A stretch of 64,000 bases of DNA from the NCBI GenBank assembly GCA_016214035.1, contig JACRPF010000018.1, forward strand, positions 186,001-250,000. The letters are read 5' to 3'. The stretch comes from Spirochaetota bacterium (GTDB lineage Bacteria; Spirochaetota; Brachyspiria; Brachyspirales; JACRPF01). The notes below the pieces were generated by a model. The model was not told the DNA's origin. It worked only from the letters and a program-made list of their open reading frames with translations, and made no database searches. A program made the translations under genes and the position numbers. This document shows, piece after piece, positions 40,120 through 48,314 of the stretch (within the stretch, counting starts at the first letter, position 1; every line of letters begins with the position of its first letter).

Positions 40120-41241
40120 CTATTTTTTGGCTTCCCAAGCTTTTTCATGCGGCGTGAGCATCGCCAGCCGGTCGATGATCGGCAGATATTGCGTACATGT
40201 CTTCTCGCAGGCGCCGCATTGGATGCATTCAGCGGCCCGTTCCTGCCGGTCGACAAGGAGCCCGAATTTATGATGCCACGCGAGCTTTGATGCCGCGGCA
40301 GTTTCCTGTTTCGTGAGCAGATAGCTGTTATATGCTTCCATATATGCGGGAATGAATATCGCCTGCGGACAGCTTTTCACGCAATAGCCGCACGACGTAC
40401 AGAGCGAACTGAACGATGCTTTCAGCGCTTTATTCTTTTCATCCTGCTCCTGAAGCGATATTTTTTCGGGAACATTCTTCCATAACGCTGCATGTTCATC
40501 GATATGGCTGCGTGTATGCATGCCCGAAAGCGTCACATCGATGACCGGAGACGCAAGACAGAACCGCATTGCCTCGGCAACCGGATCGGTACCTTCGCCG
40601 AAAACGGTAATCACATTGCGGTATTCGGATATCACACCGCCATGCAGCGGATTCATCGCCACCGTACCGAGTCCGCGTGATTTCGCATACCGCAGACCCT
40701 CGTCGCGATGCCCGTAGTTGAGCACGTTATACGGCGCCATGATGACATCAAAGATATCGTCATCGACGATGGTGCGTATGCCGTCCGACGTCACGTGTGT
40801 TGAGACGGCAAGGTGTTTGATAAGCCCGCGTTTCTTTGCGGCAAGAATTCCCTCAAGTGCCCGGCCCTTCATCTTTGCCATTTCATACTGCTTCATCGTG
40901 AGCACGGACCAGAGAAAATAGAAATCGATGCAGTCCACTTTCAGCTTGCGTAGTGAGTTCTCAATGGCCCCGGCTATCTCATCGCCGGTCTTGGTATTGA
41001 ATCCTTTTGTCGCTATGCGCCAGTTGTCCGTGGGCATCCGGCTCAATGCTTTGCCGTAGATGGCTTCGCTCCGGTCGTCGCAGTACCCGGGCGCGGTGTC
41101 GAAATAGTTCACCCCGCATTCATTCGCAAACCGAACGACATCGGCGGCGTCACGGTCGGACATCTCTTTGGGAAAACGCATGCCGCCCATGCCGAGCGCG
41201 GTGACGTCTGCGCCGGTGCGGCCGAGTGTTACCGTAAGCAT
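40120..41241 (-). CDS. Aldo/keto reductase with C-terminal 4Fe-4S domain
   Basis: 373 residues. The AKR barrel (about 1-270) has TALGMGGMRFPKE, CGVNYFDTAPGYCDD (catalytic Asp and Tyr), RIATKG (Lys), HLAVSTH and MNPLHGGV. The C-terminus carries two cysteine clusters, CTSCGYCVKSC and CIQCGACEKTC (each with a following Cys-Pro-like region), typical of ferredoxin-type AKR fusions in anaerobes. It would be a cytoplasmic oxidoreductase of unknown substrate that can exchange electrons with ferredoxin-like partners. The ATG lies two bases after the stop of the TPR gene, in the same operon. Confidence 0.93.
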   Translation of the reverse strand: MLTVTLGRTGADVTALGMGGMRFPKEMSDRDAADVVRFANECGVNYFDTAPGYCDDRSEAIYGKALSRMPTDNWRIATKGFNTKTGDEIAGAIENSLRKLKVDCIDFYFLWSVLTMKQYEMAKMKGRALEGILAAKKRGLIKHLAVSTHVTSDGIRTIVDDDIFDVIMAPYNVLNYGHRDEGLRYAKSRGLGTVAMNPLHGGVISEYRNVITVFGEGTDPVAEAMRFCLASPVIDVTLSGMHTRSHIDEHAALWKNVPEKISLQEQDEKNKALKASFSSLCTSCGYCVKSCPQAIFIPAYMEAYNSYLLTKQETAAASKLAWHHKFGLLVDRQERAAECIQCGACEKTCTQYLPIIDRLAMLTPHEKAWEAKK

Positions 41242-41243
41242 GA

Positions 41244-42128
41244 TTATCGCTTCATGAAATACGAAGTGACAAGCGCTTTGAAATCAACGTCATTACGTAC
41301 CGGATCGAAACCGTATTCGTTCTTAAAATCGTCCTTCTCGTCGAAAAACGGCCGCAGCTTGTCTTTCTTGAACGCAAGCTCAAGCTGCGCTTTCCACGAC
41401 GGTTTGTCGCCGAGCTGCACATGCAGTACCGCCAGATAGAGATGAATATATTGCGGTGACGGAGATTCCATCGAAAGCGCCTTTGAGGCATACTCATTGC
41501 ATTTCACCGCGTTCTTCTGATAGGCATATACCAGTATGAGGTTTAAAAGCGGCAGCGTGTTATCCGGATCGAGCTCAAATGCTTTTTCCAGGACACGTAT
41601 CGCGTTACTGTAATTGTGCTCGACGATATAGATAGAAGCGAGATTATTGAACGCCATTGAATAGTTCGGATCGATGGCTATCGCCGCGCGAATCGCCTTC
41701 TTCGCTTTTTCAAACGACTCCATCTCGAAATAGATGTTGCCCGCGTCTTTCAGATATACTTTCTTCTTATCGTTATTCGTTTCACACTGCGCCGCTTTCT
41801 CATACATGAGCGCCGCGTTCGCATTGTCATGCAGATACCGGTACGTCTTACCCACCTCAAGCCATATCGACGCGTCGTTGGTGACAATCTGAGATGCCTT
41901 GAGATACATTGACAACGAGCGCATATGCTCACCCTGATACCGGTAGCACCGCCCGATAGCTATCCAGATATATTCATTGTCAGGTTCTTCGGTGGTCAGC
42001 TTTTCATAGAGCTTTACCGCTTCGAGGTATTTACCCTGTTTCTCAAGCGCTATCGCTTTATCGGCAATATCTTCCGCGGCGATGAGGCCCAGCGCGGCAC
42101 AGAAAAGAACCGTTAGAATGCGTTTCAT
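41244..42128 (-). CDS. Secreted tetratricopeptide-repeat protein
   Basis: 294 residues with a signal peptide (MKRILTVLFCAALGLIAAE). From residue 20 to about 250 there are at least six TPR units with the classic spacing, for example AIALEKQGKYLEAVKLYEKL, AIAIDPNYSMAFNNLASIYI and AFELDPDNTLPLLNLILVYA. It would act as a periplasmic scaffold. It follows the small membrane-protein gene by 11 bases and precedes the reductase by two, so the three are probably one operon. No partner can be named. Confidence 0.85.
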   Translation of the reverse strand: MKRILTVLFCAALGLIAAEDIADKAIALEKQGKYLEAVKLYEKLTTEEPDNEYIWIAIGRCYRYQGEHMRSLSMYLKASQIVTNDASIWLEVGKTYRYLHDNANAALMYEKAAQCETNNDKKKVYLKDAGNIYFEMESFEKAKKAIRAAIAIDPNYSMAFNNLASIYIVEHNYSNAIRVLEKAFELDPDNTLPLLNLILVYAYQKNAVKCNEYASKALSMESPSPQYIHLYLAVLHVQLGDKPSWKAQLELAFKKDKLRPFFDEKDDFKNEYGFDPVRNDVDFKALVTSYFMKR

Positions 42129-42139
42129 GGCCGTACGTA

Positions 42140-42652
42140 TCAGCGTTTGTTCTTCTTGGAAGCTTCAGCCGCCTCGACTAAAAGCCGTTCGATAGTCTGG
42201 CGGACATTGTTCGCTTCGGCGAGCGCGCCCGCGAGGATGATGGCATAGATGAGCAGTGTAACGACTATCTTCACATAAAATTCAGCGTTGGTAATGAATA
42301 TCGGCACCAATACGATGAGCGGAATGATGAGCACCGGCAGGTTCACATGGCAGGTGACACGTACAGTGCTGCCGCCGCCGTTTGCCGCCGGAAGAATGCG
42401 CCCGTTAATTATCGGAAACAAAGGGCTCCGCTGGCTTGCGTTCGGCTTGAAGTTCATGCGGCCGTTCTTCACACGTCCGAGGAACGGGAGTTTCGGACGG
42501 TGCATACCTATCAGCGAGACTATCCCCGTATACCAGTGGCCTTTTTCCGCCATCTCACCGAAACGTTTCTCTGTTTCTTCCGGTGACAGTGATGTTGTGT
42601 ACGAAAAGAACCTGAACGTGAACAGTCCCAGAATCTGCTGTAAAATACGCAT
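42140..42652 (-). CDS. Membrane protein of unknown function
   Basis: 170 residues from the ATG at 42652 behind GAGGAGG; the frame extends upstream to 42739 without a site. The N-terminal 95 residues are soluble (SLSPEETEKRFGEM, HWYTGIVSLIGMHRPKLPFLG). One long or two short membrane helices follow (VNLPVLIIPLIVLVPIFI, VKIVVTLLIYAIILAGALA), then a charged tail. The family was not recognised. It is the first gene of a minus-strand operon with the TPR protein and aldo/keto reductase, driven by a promoter at 42683-42711. Confidence 0.7.
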   Translation of the reverse strand: MRILQQILGLFTFRFFSYTTSLSPEETEKRFGEMAEKGHWYTGIVSLIGMHRPKLPFLGRVKNGRMNFKPNASQRSPLFPIINGRILPAANGGGSTVRVTCHVNLPVLIIPLIVLVPIFITNAEFYVKIVVTLLIYAIILAGALAEANNVRQTIERLLVEAAEASKKNKR

Positions 42653-42682
42653 GATACTCCTCCTCGTCGTGTCGATGGTTTC

Positions 42683-42711
42683 ATAGTACACTGTTTGCGC
42701 CAAATCCGCAA
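42683..42711 (-). promoter_or_regulatory. Promoter of the membrane protein/TPR/reductase operon
   Basis: On the minus strand, TTGCGG (42711-42706), a 17-base spacer and TACTAT (42688-42683). Confidence 0.5.
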
Positions 42712-42743
42712 GATAATCACGTGGTTTTTCGCGACGCACGCAT

Positions 42744-42771
42744 TTGTTTTTTTTAAAAAGTATGGTACTAT
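42744..42771 (+). promoter_or_regulatory. Weak promoter of the small membrane protein gene
   Basis: TTGTTT (42744-42749), a 16-base spacer and TACTAT (42766-42771), divergent from the preceding promoter and followed by a leader with AAGGGAG. Confidence 0.4.
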
Positions 42772-42799
42772 ACGCCCATCAAAATCAAGGGAGTGCGCC

Positions 42800-43021
42800 A
42801 TGTATATTTTTGCGAGCGCTGTTGCATTCGTGTTTATCCTTGTGCTCGGCTATTTTCTGCTCGACAATGCCACCAAGTCAAAATATGAGGCGATGAAGGT
42901 ATTCGGTGCGGTCCTGTTCTCGCTGCTCGCTATAATCGCCATCGTCACCCTGTTTTCGGGCATCTGGCTCACCTTGTCGGGCGCTGAGAATTATTTTTAT
43001 CAGTTCCAGCCGCGCCGCTGA
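42800..43021 (+). CDS. Small two-TM membrane protein
   Basis: 73 residues from the ATG at 42800, behind AAGGGAG. Two hydrophobic helices (about residues 3-22 and 35-58) are joined by a short charged loop, with a tail ending in FQPRR. Nothing in the sequence identifies its role. It is followed after 17 bases by a lipoprotein gene in the same direction. Confidence 0.65.
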   Translation: MYIFASAVAFVFILVLGYFLLDNATKSKYEAMKVFGAVLFSLLAIIAIVTLFSGIWLTLSGAENYFYQFQPRR

Positions 43022-43038
43022 TTCATCCGGAGATTTAC

Positions 43039-43575
43039 ATGAAAAAAGTATCACTGCTGCTCCTATCCCTTGTACTGCTAACACTTGCCGGCTGCGCAAA
43101 ATCCGCGGCCATCCAGTCCATGCGCGACCGCCTGGTGAAATTCCAGCGCATACTCCCCGCCGATATCGCCGTTTCCTTCGATATAAAGGCGCCCGCTAAC
43201 GCAGCGCAATACAAAGCGTGGCAGGATGCGTATTACACCTGGCAGAAAGCCACCCTCGAACGCGAACGGGTAAACCAGTCAAACGCTGAACGAAGCTATT
43301 ATGCCATCAATCAGGAAATGTACACCATATCCATGCTCACCAACCGTTTTTATGAACGCGACATCCCCGTTGCGCTTATGCGGGAAGTTCAGACGCGCAG
43401 CGACGCCGTCGCAGTAAAACTCGACCGCGCACTTGCGGCGAGTCCTGAACTGAAAAAAAACCTTGAGCGTGTCCTGAAAGATGAAGCCACCGTCCACTTC
43501 ACCACAAAGGACATTTGTTTCTACTTCCTGTGGAACTATGTGATCACGCTGGAACGTCATCGCCGCTTCCAATAA
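43039..43575 (+). CDS. Lipoprotein of unknown function
   Basis: 178 residues with a GGAG site. The lipobox is in MKKVSLLLLSLVLLTLAGCAK (Cys near residue 19). The mature part is helical and charged (for example AAQYKAWQDAYYTWQKATLERERV), and probably forms a helical bundle or coiled coil. No family was recognised. It lies between a small membrane protein and a retropepsin-like protein. Confidence 0.72.
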   Translation: MKKVSLLLLSLVLLTLAGCAKSAAIQSMRDRLVKFQRILPADIAVSFDIKAPANAAQYKAWQDAYYTWQKATLERERVNQSNAERSYYAINQEMYTISMLTNRFYERDIPVALMREVQTRSDAVAVKLDRALAASPELKKNLERVLKDEATVHFTTKDICFYFLWNYVITLERHRRFQ

Positions 43576-43594
43576 ACGCGACCGCTTATAATCC

Positions 43595-44020
43595 GTGCCG
43601 TCATTCACTGTCAGTATCGACGAGCTTGCGTCAGCGGGGCCGTTGGTGGGCGTTGTGCTTTCACCGGCGCCGTTTCTTATGAGCAGGTTAAAATCCGACG
43701 GCAGGGAAGTCTACAGCGACCACGTCACGGCGATGATTGACACCGGCGCATCGCACAGCGTCATGGCTTCGCAGCTTCCGTTCATATCGCAGCTCACTCC
43801 CGCGGGAACCACCGATGTCGCAACACCCACATCGCTCACGGTAACCTGTTACGAATACCGCGTGCTTGTCACCTTTCCCTCGGATGTCGAGATCGAGTCG
43901 AACATCATCGCCGTCCCCTATCTCACCGGCGGGGTGCAGTGTCTCATCGGACGCGACATTCTCCGCCATGCGGTGCTCGTGTACAACGGCACGGAAAAAC
44001 TGATCACGATGAGTTTCTGA
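43595..44020 (+). CDS. Retropepsin-like aspartyl protease-domain protein
   Basis: 141 residues from a GTG at 43595. One half-dimer of an aspartic protease is evident: AMIDTGASHSVM (D49-T-G-A-S), then the later CLIGRDILRHAVL segment that corresponds to the alpha-loop/G-R-D turn of retropepsins. The chain has no signal peptide or membrane segment, so it is probably a cytoplasmic homodimer, like other bacterial single-domain members of the clan AA family. Proteolytic activity is inferred from fold. A TATAAT lies only two bases before the GTG, but no convincing -35 accompanies it. A later start is possible. Confidence 0.75.
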   Translation: MPSFTVSIDELASAGPLVGVVLSPAPFLMSRLKSDGREVYSDHVTAMIDTGASHSVMASQLPFISQLTPAGTTDVATPTSLTVTCYEYRVLVTFPSDVEIESNIIAVPYLTGGVQCLIGRDILRHAVLVYNGTEKLITMSF

Positions 44021-44036
44021 TCGGGATGCGTTTTTT

Positions 44037-44987
44037 TCAGAATTTCACATTCGGGCTGATGACGAATTTCAGCGCATTGCGTGAAGCGCCGTCCGACAGA
44101 CCGCCGGAATAACTGTCCGCCACATACCAGATGCACCCGGCATTCAATTCCAGCGCAAACTGCCGGTTCAGCGGAAATTTTTTACCGAGAATGGCCGTAA
44201 CCGTCAGCACTTCCAGCGGATTTGTTCCGACGTCAAGCCTGAACTCGGCGTGGCTGTTCTTTACCAGCGAGAACTGAAAAAAATCCGAATCAAGATGATC
44301 GCGCCTGACGCCCGCATACACATACGACCGTATATCCGGATTCATGTGCAGCCGGTAACCTAGCCGGTAACTCCATGACAGTGCAAGCGCATCGCCGGAT
44401 TTCACGCCTTTGAGTTTTATCTCGAATTCAACCCAGTGATCGGGGACCAGCGAGCAGAACCGGATGTGCTGGCTCCCGTATGACACCAGAAGACCGAAAT
44501 ATCCGCTCCCCTGCACGCCGGCATTGGAGCTGTTTTTCTGAGCACCCGCATCATCGGTATCGGGAACAGCGGTGTAGTGCGCGACATTGCCGATGAACAG
44601 GGACACTCCCCACGGCTCCATGAACGGACCCGCCGCGATCGAATCGACGATATTGAACCAGTTGAACACATTGCATGCGTTATATACATCCGGCAGAAAC
44701 TTTTTAATCCCAACACCGACAAGCGGCATGGGATATGCGCTCGCTTCAAGTATGATGAACCGCGGCATGAGCGATGTGCCGAGCAGATAGCCGTAGAGAT
44801 CCGTTTCATTGCTGCTGTTCACGTTCGACACCGGCGATGATGTAAGCGGTATGGTAAGCCCCAGCGGCATGTAATACGGTTCGAATTCCATTTCCAGTTC
44901 GGCGCCGCCGAGCCCGACACGGAATATACTCGCCGCGCTTAGGGTAAAAAGCAGCGAGAAAAGCGGCACTATGTACAGCAGTTTCAT
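44037..44987 (-). CDS. Outer-membrane beta-barrel protein of unknown function
   Basis: 316 residues with a signal peptide (MKLLYIVPLFSLLFTLSAAS). The body alternates polar and hydrophobic residues as in beta-barrels. Several Tyr- and Trp-girdle strands are visible (RSYVYAGVRRDHLDSDFFQFSLV, AEFRLDVGTNPLEVLTVTAIL, RQFALELNAGCIWYVADSY). It ends in phenylalanine (SPNVKF), typical of BAM substrates. Its ATG overlaps the stop of an AraC-family gene (ATGA), so the two are translated together. No family was recognised. Confidence 0.72.
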   Translation of the reverse strand: MKLLYIVPLFSLLFTLSAASIFRVGLGGAELEMEFEPYYMPLGLTIPLTSSPVSNVNSSNETDLYGYLLGTSLMPRFIILEASAYPMPLVGVGIKKFLPDVYNACNVFNWFNIVDSIAAGPFMEPWGVSLFIGNVAHYTAVPDTDDAGAQKNSSNAGVQGSGYFGLLVSYGSQHIRFCSLVPDHWVEFEIKLKGVKSGDALALSWSYRLGYRLHMNPDIRSYVYAGVRRDHLDSDFFQFSLVKNSHAEFRLDVGTNPLEVLTVTAILGKKFPLNRQFALELNAGCIWYVADSYSGGLSDGASRNALKFVISPNVKF

Positions 44988-45883
44988 ATGTGTACGGCGT
45001 TCCGCGCCGGGGTATAACCTTTCAGACGTGTGAATACTTTGGTGAAATAAAACTCATCGGCGAAGCCCACCGCGCGCGCGGCCTCACGCACCCGGTATTC
45101 TCCCGTGGCCAGCATCTTTGCCGCAATGCCGATACGGAGCCGGTTCGTGAAATCCGCTATCGTCACGCGCATTTCGCGGTTAAACACGCGGCTGGCATAC
45201 TGCGGATTACAGCCGCAATGTTCGGCGAGTTCGTCCAGCGTGAACGCCCGATGATAATTCAGATGTATAAACCGCACCATTGCCTCTACTTTCTGAGACC
45301 GCTTCCCGGCGTTATTCTGATCACGTACCCCTGCATTCAATTCAGACAGACATTCTATCAGCCCCGCGGCAACACCGGGGCCGAACCTGTTCTCGAGCAC
45401 AGCACCGGCGGCATACTGCGGCATACCGAGGAATATGCTGCGTATATGCTCGGTGAAAGGCCCCGCAATACGGTGTGCATGGGAATCGGGGAACGATGAT
45501 TTCCCCGGGAACAGCAGGTCCATCACCGCGGCAAACGTCAGCACAAGCGGTGTTTTTCCTGAAACCGCCTGAAAGGTTATCTCATAATAGTCGCACGGTC
45601 TCCCGTCAGGCCCCAGCAGAAAACGATGCGGTTCATCCGCTCCGACAAGAAGAATATCGTTAACCGAAAGTTCATAACGCTTCCCGGAAACTTCATGCTC
45701 GCCCGGTGTCAGATACAGTATAAAATGGAACATCGGATGACGATGTGCCAGCGACCACGGCGTTTCTATGCGCGCCTGTGAAAAATGTTCCACCTGCAGC
45801 GTATACAACTTCCGCCGGTAATGGACGGAAAAACCGGCGGCGGGTGCAGTATGTTTTCCTGAGGTTATATAGTAGTTAATCAT
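44984..45883 (-). CDS. AraC-family transcriptional regulator
   Basis: 299 residues. The sensor half (about 1-170) is a cupin domain with LAHRHPMFHFILYLTPGEHEV and NDILLVGADEPHRFLLG. The DNA-binding half (about 200-299) has FTLDELAEHCGCNPQYASRVFNREM, RLRIGIAAKMLATGEYRVREAARAVGF and DEFYFTKVFTRLKGYTPARN. It is coupled by a 4-base overlap to a barrel protein gene and is divergent from the URO-D/MtaA-like gene, with 105 bases between the starts. Both neighbours are therefore plausible targets. There is no SD before the ATG. Confidence 0.9.
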   Translation of the reverse strand: MINYYITSGKHTAPAAGFSVHYRRKLYTLQVEHFSQARIETPWSLAHRHPMFHFILYLTPGEHEVSGKRYELSVNDILLVGADEPHRFLLGPDGRPCDYYEITFQAVSGKTPLVLTFAAVMDLLFPGKSSFPDSHAHRIAGPFTEHIRSIFLGMPQYAAGAVLENRFGPGVAAGLIECLSELNAGVRDQNNAGKRSQKVEAMVRFIHLNYHRAFTLDELAEHCGCNPQYASRVFNREMRVTIADFTNRLRIGIAAKMLATGEYRVREAARAVGFADEFYFTKVFTRLKGYTPARNAVHI

Positions 45884-45988
45884 AGGACAAAATATTCCAA
45901 ATTTACATCAATCTTTTCCATTGTCTCGGTGTCATGATGAAAGTATATTAGCGTTGTACGATTATTGCAATGTACACAGGAGCACAGC

Positions 45989-47185
45989 ATGTTAGCACAT
46001 GAAGAAATGATCACCGACGGGATGCGCACGGCCGCGAAACAGCTTGTCCTTGAAACCCGGAATAACAAAGGTCTTGCGCCGGTGGATATCGAACGATTCT
46101 GGCGGGAGAACGACAAGGCCTGCGCAACTCCGTTCGGCGATATCCCGCATATGGCGCTCGGTATACGTATGAGCTGGGAATGCGTGTTCGACGAACTGGG
46201 CATACCGGAGGACCCGTGGCGGTATCTGAACGACGAAGCATGGGCGCTTTCGCTCAACAAACAGTATAATGATAAAGCCGAGGCTATTATCGGAAAGCGG
46301 CTTCTGACAGAAAAACCGACGGACCGAACGCTTGCGTATCCCGCGGTAAAACAGCTTCATGATGTGTTTGAAGCTAAGAATATCTGGCATGCAGGCTCAT
46401 GGTGGCTTGAGCAGTCCGCGCACAGCGAAGCGGAGCTCAGCGCACTGCTCGACCGTGTTGAAGAGCGCAACAGAAATCTGCGCGCGTTTCTGCTCCCCGA
46501 CAACTGGGAATCCGAAAAAAAGCGTCTCATGGCACTCGGCAGAAAACCGCCGCTGTACCGTTTCCAGCGCGGCCCGGTGACCTTTGCCATGTCTGTCTAC
46601 GGCGTTGAACCGCTCATCTATCTGATACTTGACAACCCGACACTTGCCGGGCGTTTCCGCGACGTCATGATAACGACAATGCTCTCCATCGGACGTATTC
46701 TCGATGAAGAAGCGGGATACACACCGGAAACCGCGCCGCACGGGTTTCAGTTCAACGACGACAACTGCGCAATGCTCAACCCGGACATGTACGAATTCTT
46801 CGGTTATCCGGTGCTCAAAGCAATGTTCAGCCGCTACAGCCCCCTGCCCAAAGACCGGCGGTACCAGCATTCCGATTCCGCCATGGCGCATCTCCTGCCG
46901 CTGCTCGGCACGCTCAATTTCACCGGCGTCAATTTCGGGCCGACACTTTCCGTGAACGAAATCCGTGCGCACATGCCGAACGCGAACATCGACGGCCAGC
47001 TTGCGCCGTTCACCTTCAGCAGGAATGAAGAGGAAAATATCGTACTGGAAACGCTCCGGGATTTCGAGCAGTCGAAAGCGCACCGCGGCGTCATGTATAC
47101 CACCGCCGGATCGATCAACAATGGCTCACGGCTCACCGGCATGCGGCTTATCATGTCGACGCTCCAGAACCACTGCAGATACTGA
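45989..47185 (+). CDS. URO-D superfamily protein, MtaA/CmuA-like methyltransferase candidate
   Basis: 398 residues from the ATG at 45989, behind AGGAG; an earlier in-frame ATG at 45965 has no site. The layout is that of uroporphyrinogen decarboxylase-like barrels: GPVTFAMSVYGVEPLIYLILDNP, HGFQFNDDNCAMLNPDMYEFFGYP, HSDSAMAHLLPLLGTLNFTGVNFGPTLSVNE and GQLAPFTFSRNEE, closest to MtaA/CmuA-type corrinoid-dependent methyltransferases or their unknown relatives. A true heme-pathway enzyme is unlikely. Divergent from an AraC gene and ended by a strong hairpin terminator. Confidence 0.75.
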   Translation: MLAHEEMITDGMRTAAKQLVLETRNNKGLAPVDIERFWRENDKACATPFGDIPHMALGIRMSWECVFDELGIPEDPWRYLNDEAWALSLNKQYNDKAEAIIGKRLLTEKPTDRTLAYPAVKQLHDVFEAKNIWHAGSWWLEQSAHSEAELSALLDRVEERNRNLRAFLLPDNWESEKKRLMALGRKPPLYRFQRGPVTFAMSVYGVEPLIYLILDNPTLAGRFRDVMITTMLSIGRILDEEAGYTPETAPHGFQFNDDNCAMLNPDMYEFFGYPVLKAMFSRYSPLPKDRRYQHSDSAMAHLLPLLGTLNFTGVNFGPTLSVNEIRAHMPNANIDGQLAPFTFSRNEEENIVLETLRDFEQSKAHRGVMYTTAGSINNGSRLTGMRLIMSTLQNHCRY

Positions 47186-47192
47186 TGCCAAT

Positions 47193-47234
47193 AAAAAAAA
47201 GCGCGCCGCATATCAAATGCGGCGCGCTTTTTTT
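47193..47234. terminator. Bidirectional intrinsic terminator
   Basis: GCGCGCCGCAT (47201-47211), loop ATCAA, ATGCGGCGCGC (47217-47227): eleven perfect pairs. T-runs on both strands (47228-47234; A-run 47193-47200). It ends the URO-D-like gene and the fliL-fliM-fliY operon. Confidence 0.93.
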
Positions 47235-47248
47235 ATGTTGTCGTTTGC

Positions 47249-48313
47249 TTATTTGTTACCTGAAATACGGTCACTCGGATTAATGATGTCGGTCACGCGT
47301 ACACCGAAGTTTTCGTCAATGACCACTACTTCGCCCTTGGCGATGAGCTTACCGTTGACCAGAAGATCCACCGGTTCGCCGGCGAGCTTCTGCAGTTCGA
47401 TGATTGAGCCTTCGCCAAGCCCCAGAATATCGCGTATTGGCATGGTGGCACGTCCGAGTTCCACCGTGAGATTCATCGTGACGTCCATGAGGAGTCCGAT
47501 GTTTCCCGACGGCTGTACGGTTGCCGCGGGCGAGAGCGCGCCGAATTCAACCGGTTTTACGTTCACCGAAGACGAACCGCCGCCGAGAAGACTGTCGAGA
47601 TCGGTAGCGTCGTCGATATCGGCTTTCGGCGCCGACTGTCCCCGACCGCCGCCCGTGACCATATTCACGAGACTTTTGGCGAGACCCGTTTCAAACGCCA
47701 TGAAATACGGTGAGCCGTCGGCAACGCCTTCAATGCTCAATTTCCCGGTGACCACCGCATAATCGCCCGATGACGGCGTGATAGCGCCCGACTGTGCTTT
47801 GAGTTCAGCCGGCATCGCACTTAACGAACCGCCGTATTTATTGCTTACGGCGGTATCTGAAGCGCCAATCATCTGTGAGTACGCTTCCGTGAGCGCCTGC
47901 AGCGCCATTTCGTTGAGCTCGGAATCATCCTGTCCCATCATGATGGATGCAATCTGGGCGGCTTCCTTGCTGGGAATATAATAATAAACCGTACCGTTTA
48001 CCGGACCGCTGTAGGCCACTTTCGCCTCGAGTACAGCGCCTTTCATCTGCGATTTGAGTTCCGAGGCAGACATCATCTTGACCGCTAGATCGCCAATCGT
48101 CGTGTTCTTCGTGGATATCGAGGACAGGCTGAACGCCTGGTGTTCGGCGATAACCTTGGCTATATCGAAGAATGTGGCGCGCTGGCTCTCGGACAATCCG
48201 CCGCCGTTCCCCCCGCCGGAGGACACAACAGGACCCGAGCCGAGAGAGATCGCATCATCGGCGCCTTTTAACAGCGCCTCTATTTCATCTTGTGACAGTG
48301 CTCCGTCGCTCAT
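47249..48313 (-). CDS. fliY: Flagellar motor switch protein FliY (FliN-type)
   Basis: 354 residues. The start (MSDGALSQDEIEALLKG) repeats the EIDALL-type motif of FliM. A CheC/CheX-like phosphatase-fold region (about residues 35-230) follows, then a flexible linker and the C-terminal SpoA/FliN domain (about 265-354). The latter contains MDVTMNLTVELGRATMPIRDILGLGEGSIIELQKLAGEPVDLLVNGKLIAKGEVVVID. FliY forms the bottom of the C-ring with FliM and FliG and may dephosphorylate CheY-P. Separated from fliM by one base. FliY rather than short FliN is typical of spirochaetes, Bacillota and Thermotogota. Confidence 0.95.
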   Translation of the reverse strand: MSDGALSQDEIEALLKGADDAISLGSGPVVSSGGGNGGGLSESQRATFFDIAKVIAEHQAFSLSSISTKNTTIGDLAVKMMSASELKSQMKGAVLEAKVAYSGPVNGTVYYYIPSKEAAQIASIMMGQDDSELNEMALQALTEAYSQMIGASDTAVSNKYGGSLSAMPAELKAQSGAITPSSGDYAVVTGKLSIEGVADGSPYFMAFETGLAKSLVNMVTGGGRGQSAPKADIDDATDLDSLLGGGSSSVNVKPVEFGALSPAATVQPSGNIGLLMDVTMNLTVELGRATMPIRDILGLGEGSIIELQKLAGEPVDLLVNGKLIAKGEVVVIDENFGVRVTDIINPSDRISGNK

Positions 48314-48314
48314 G

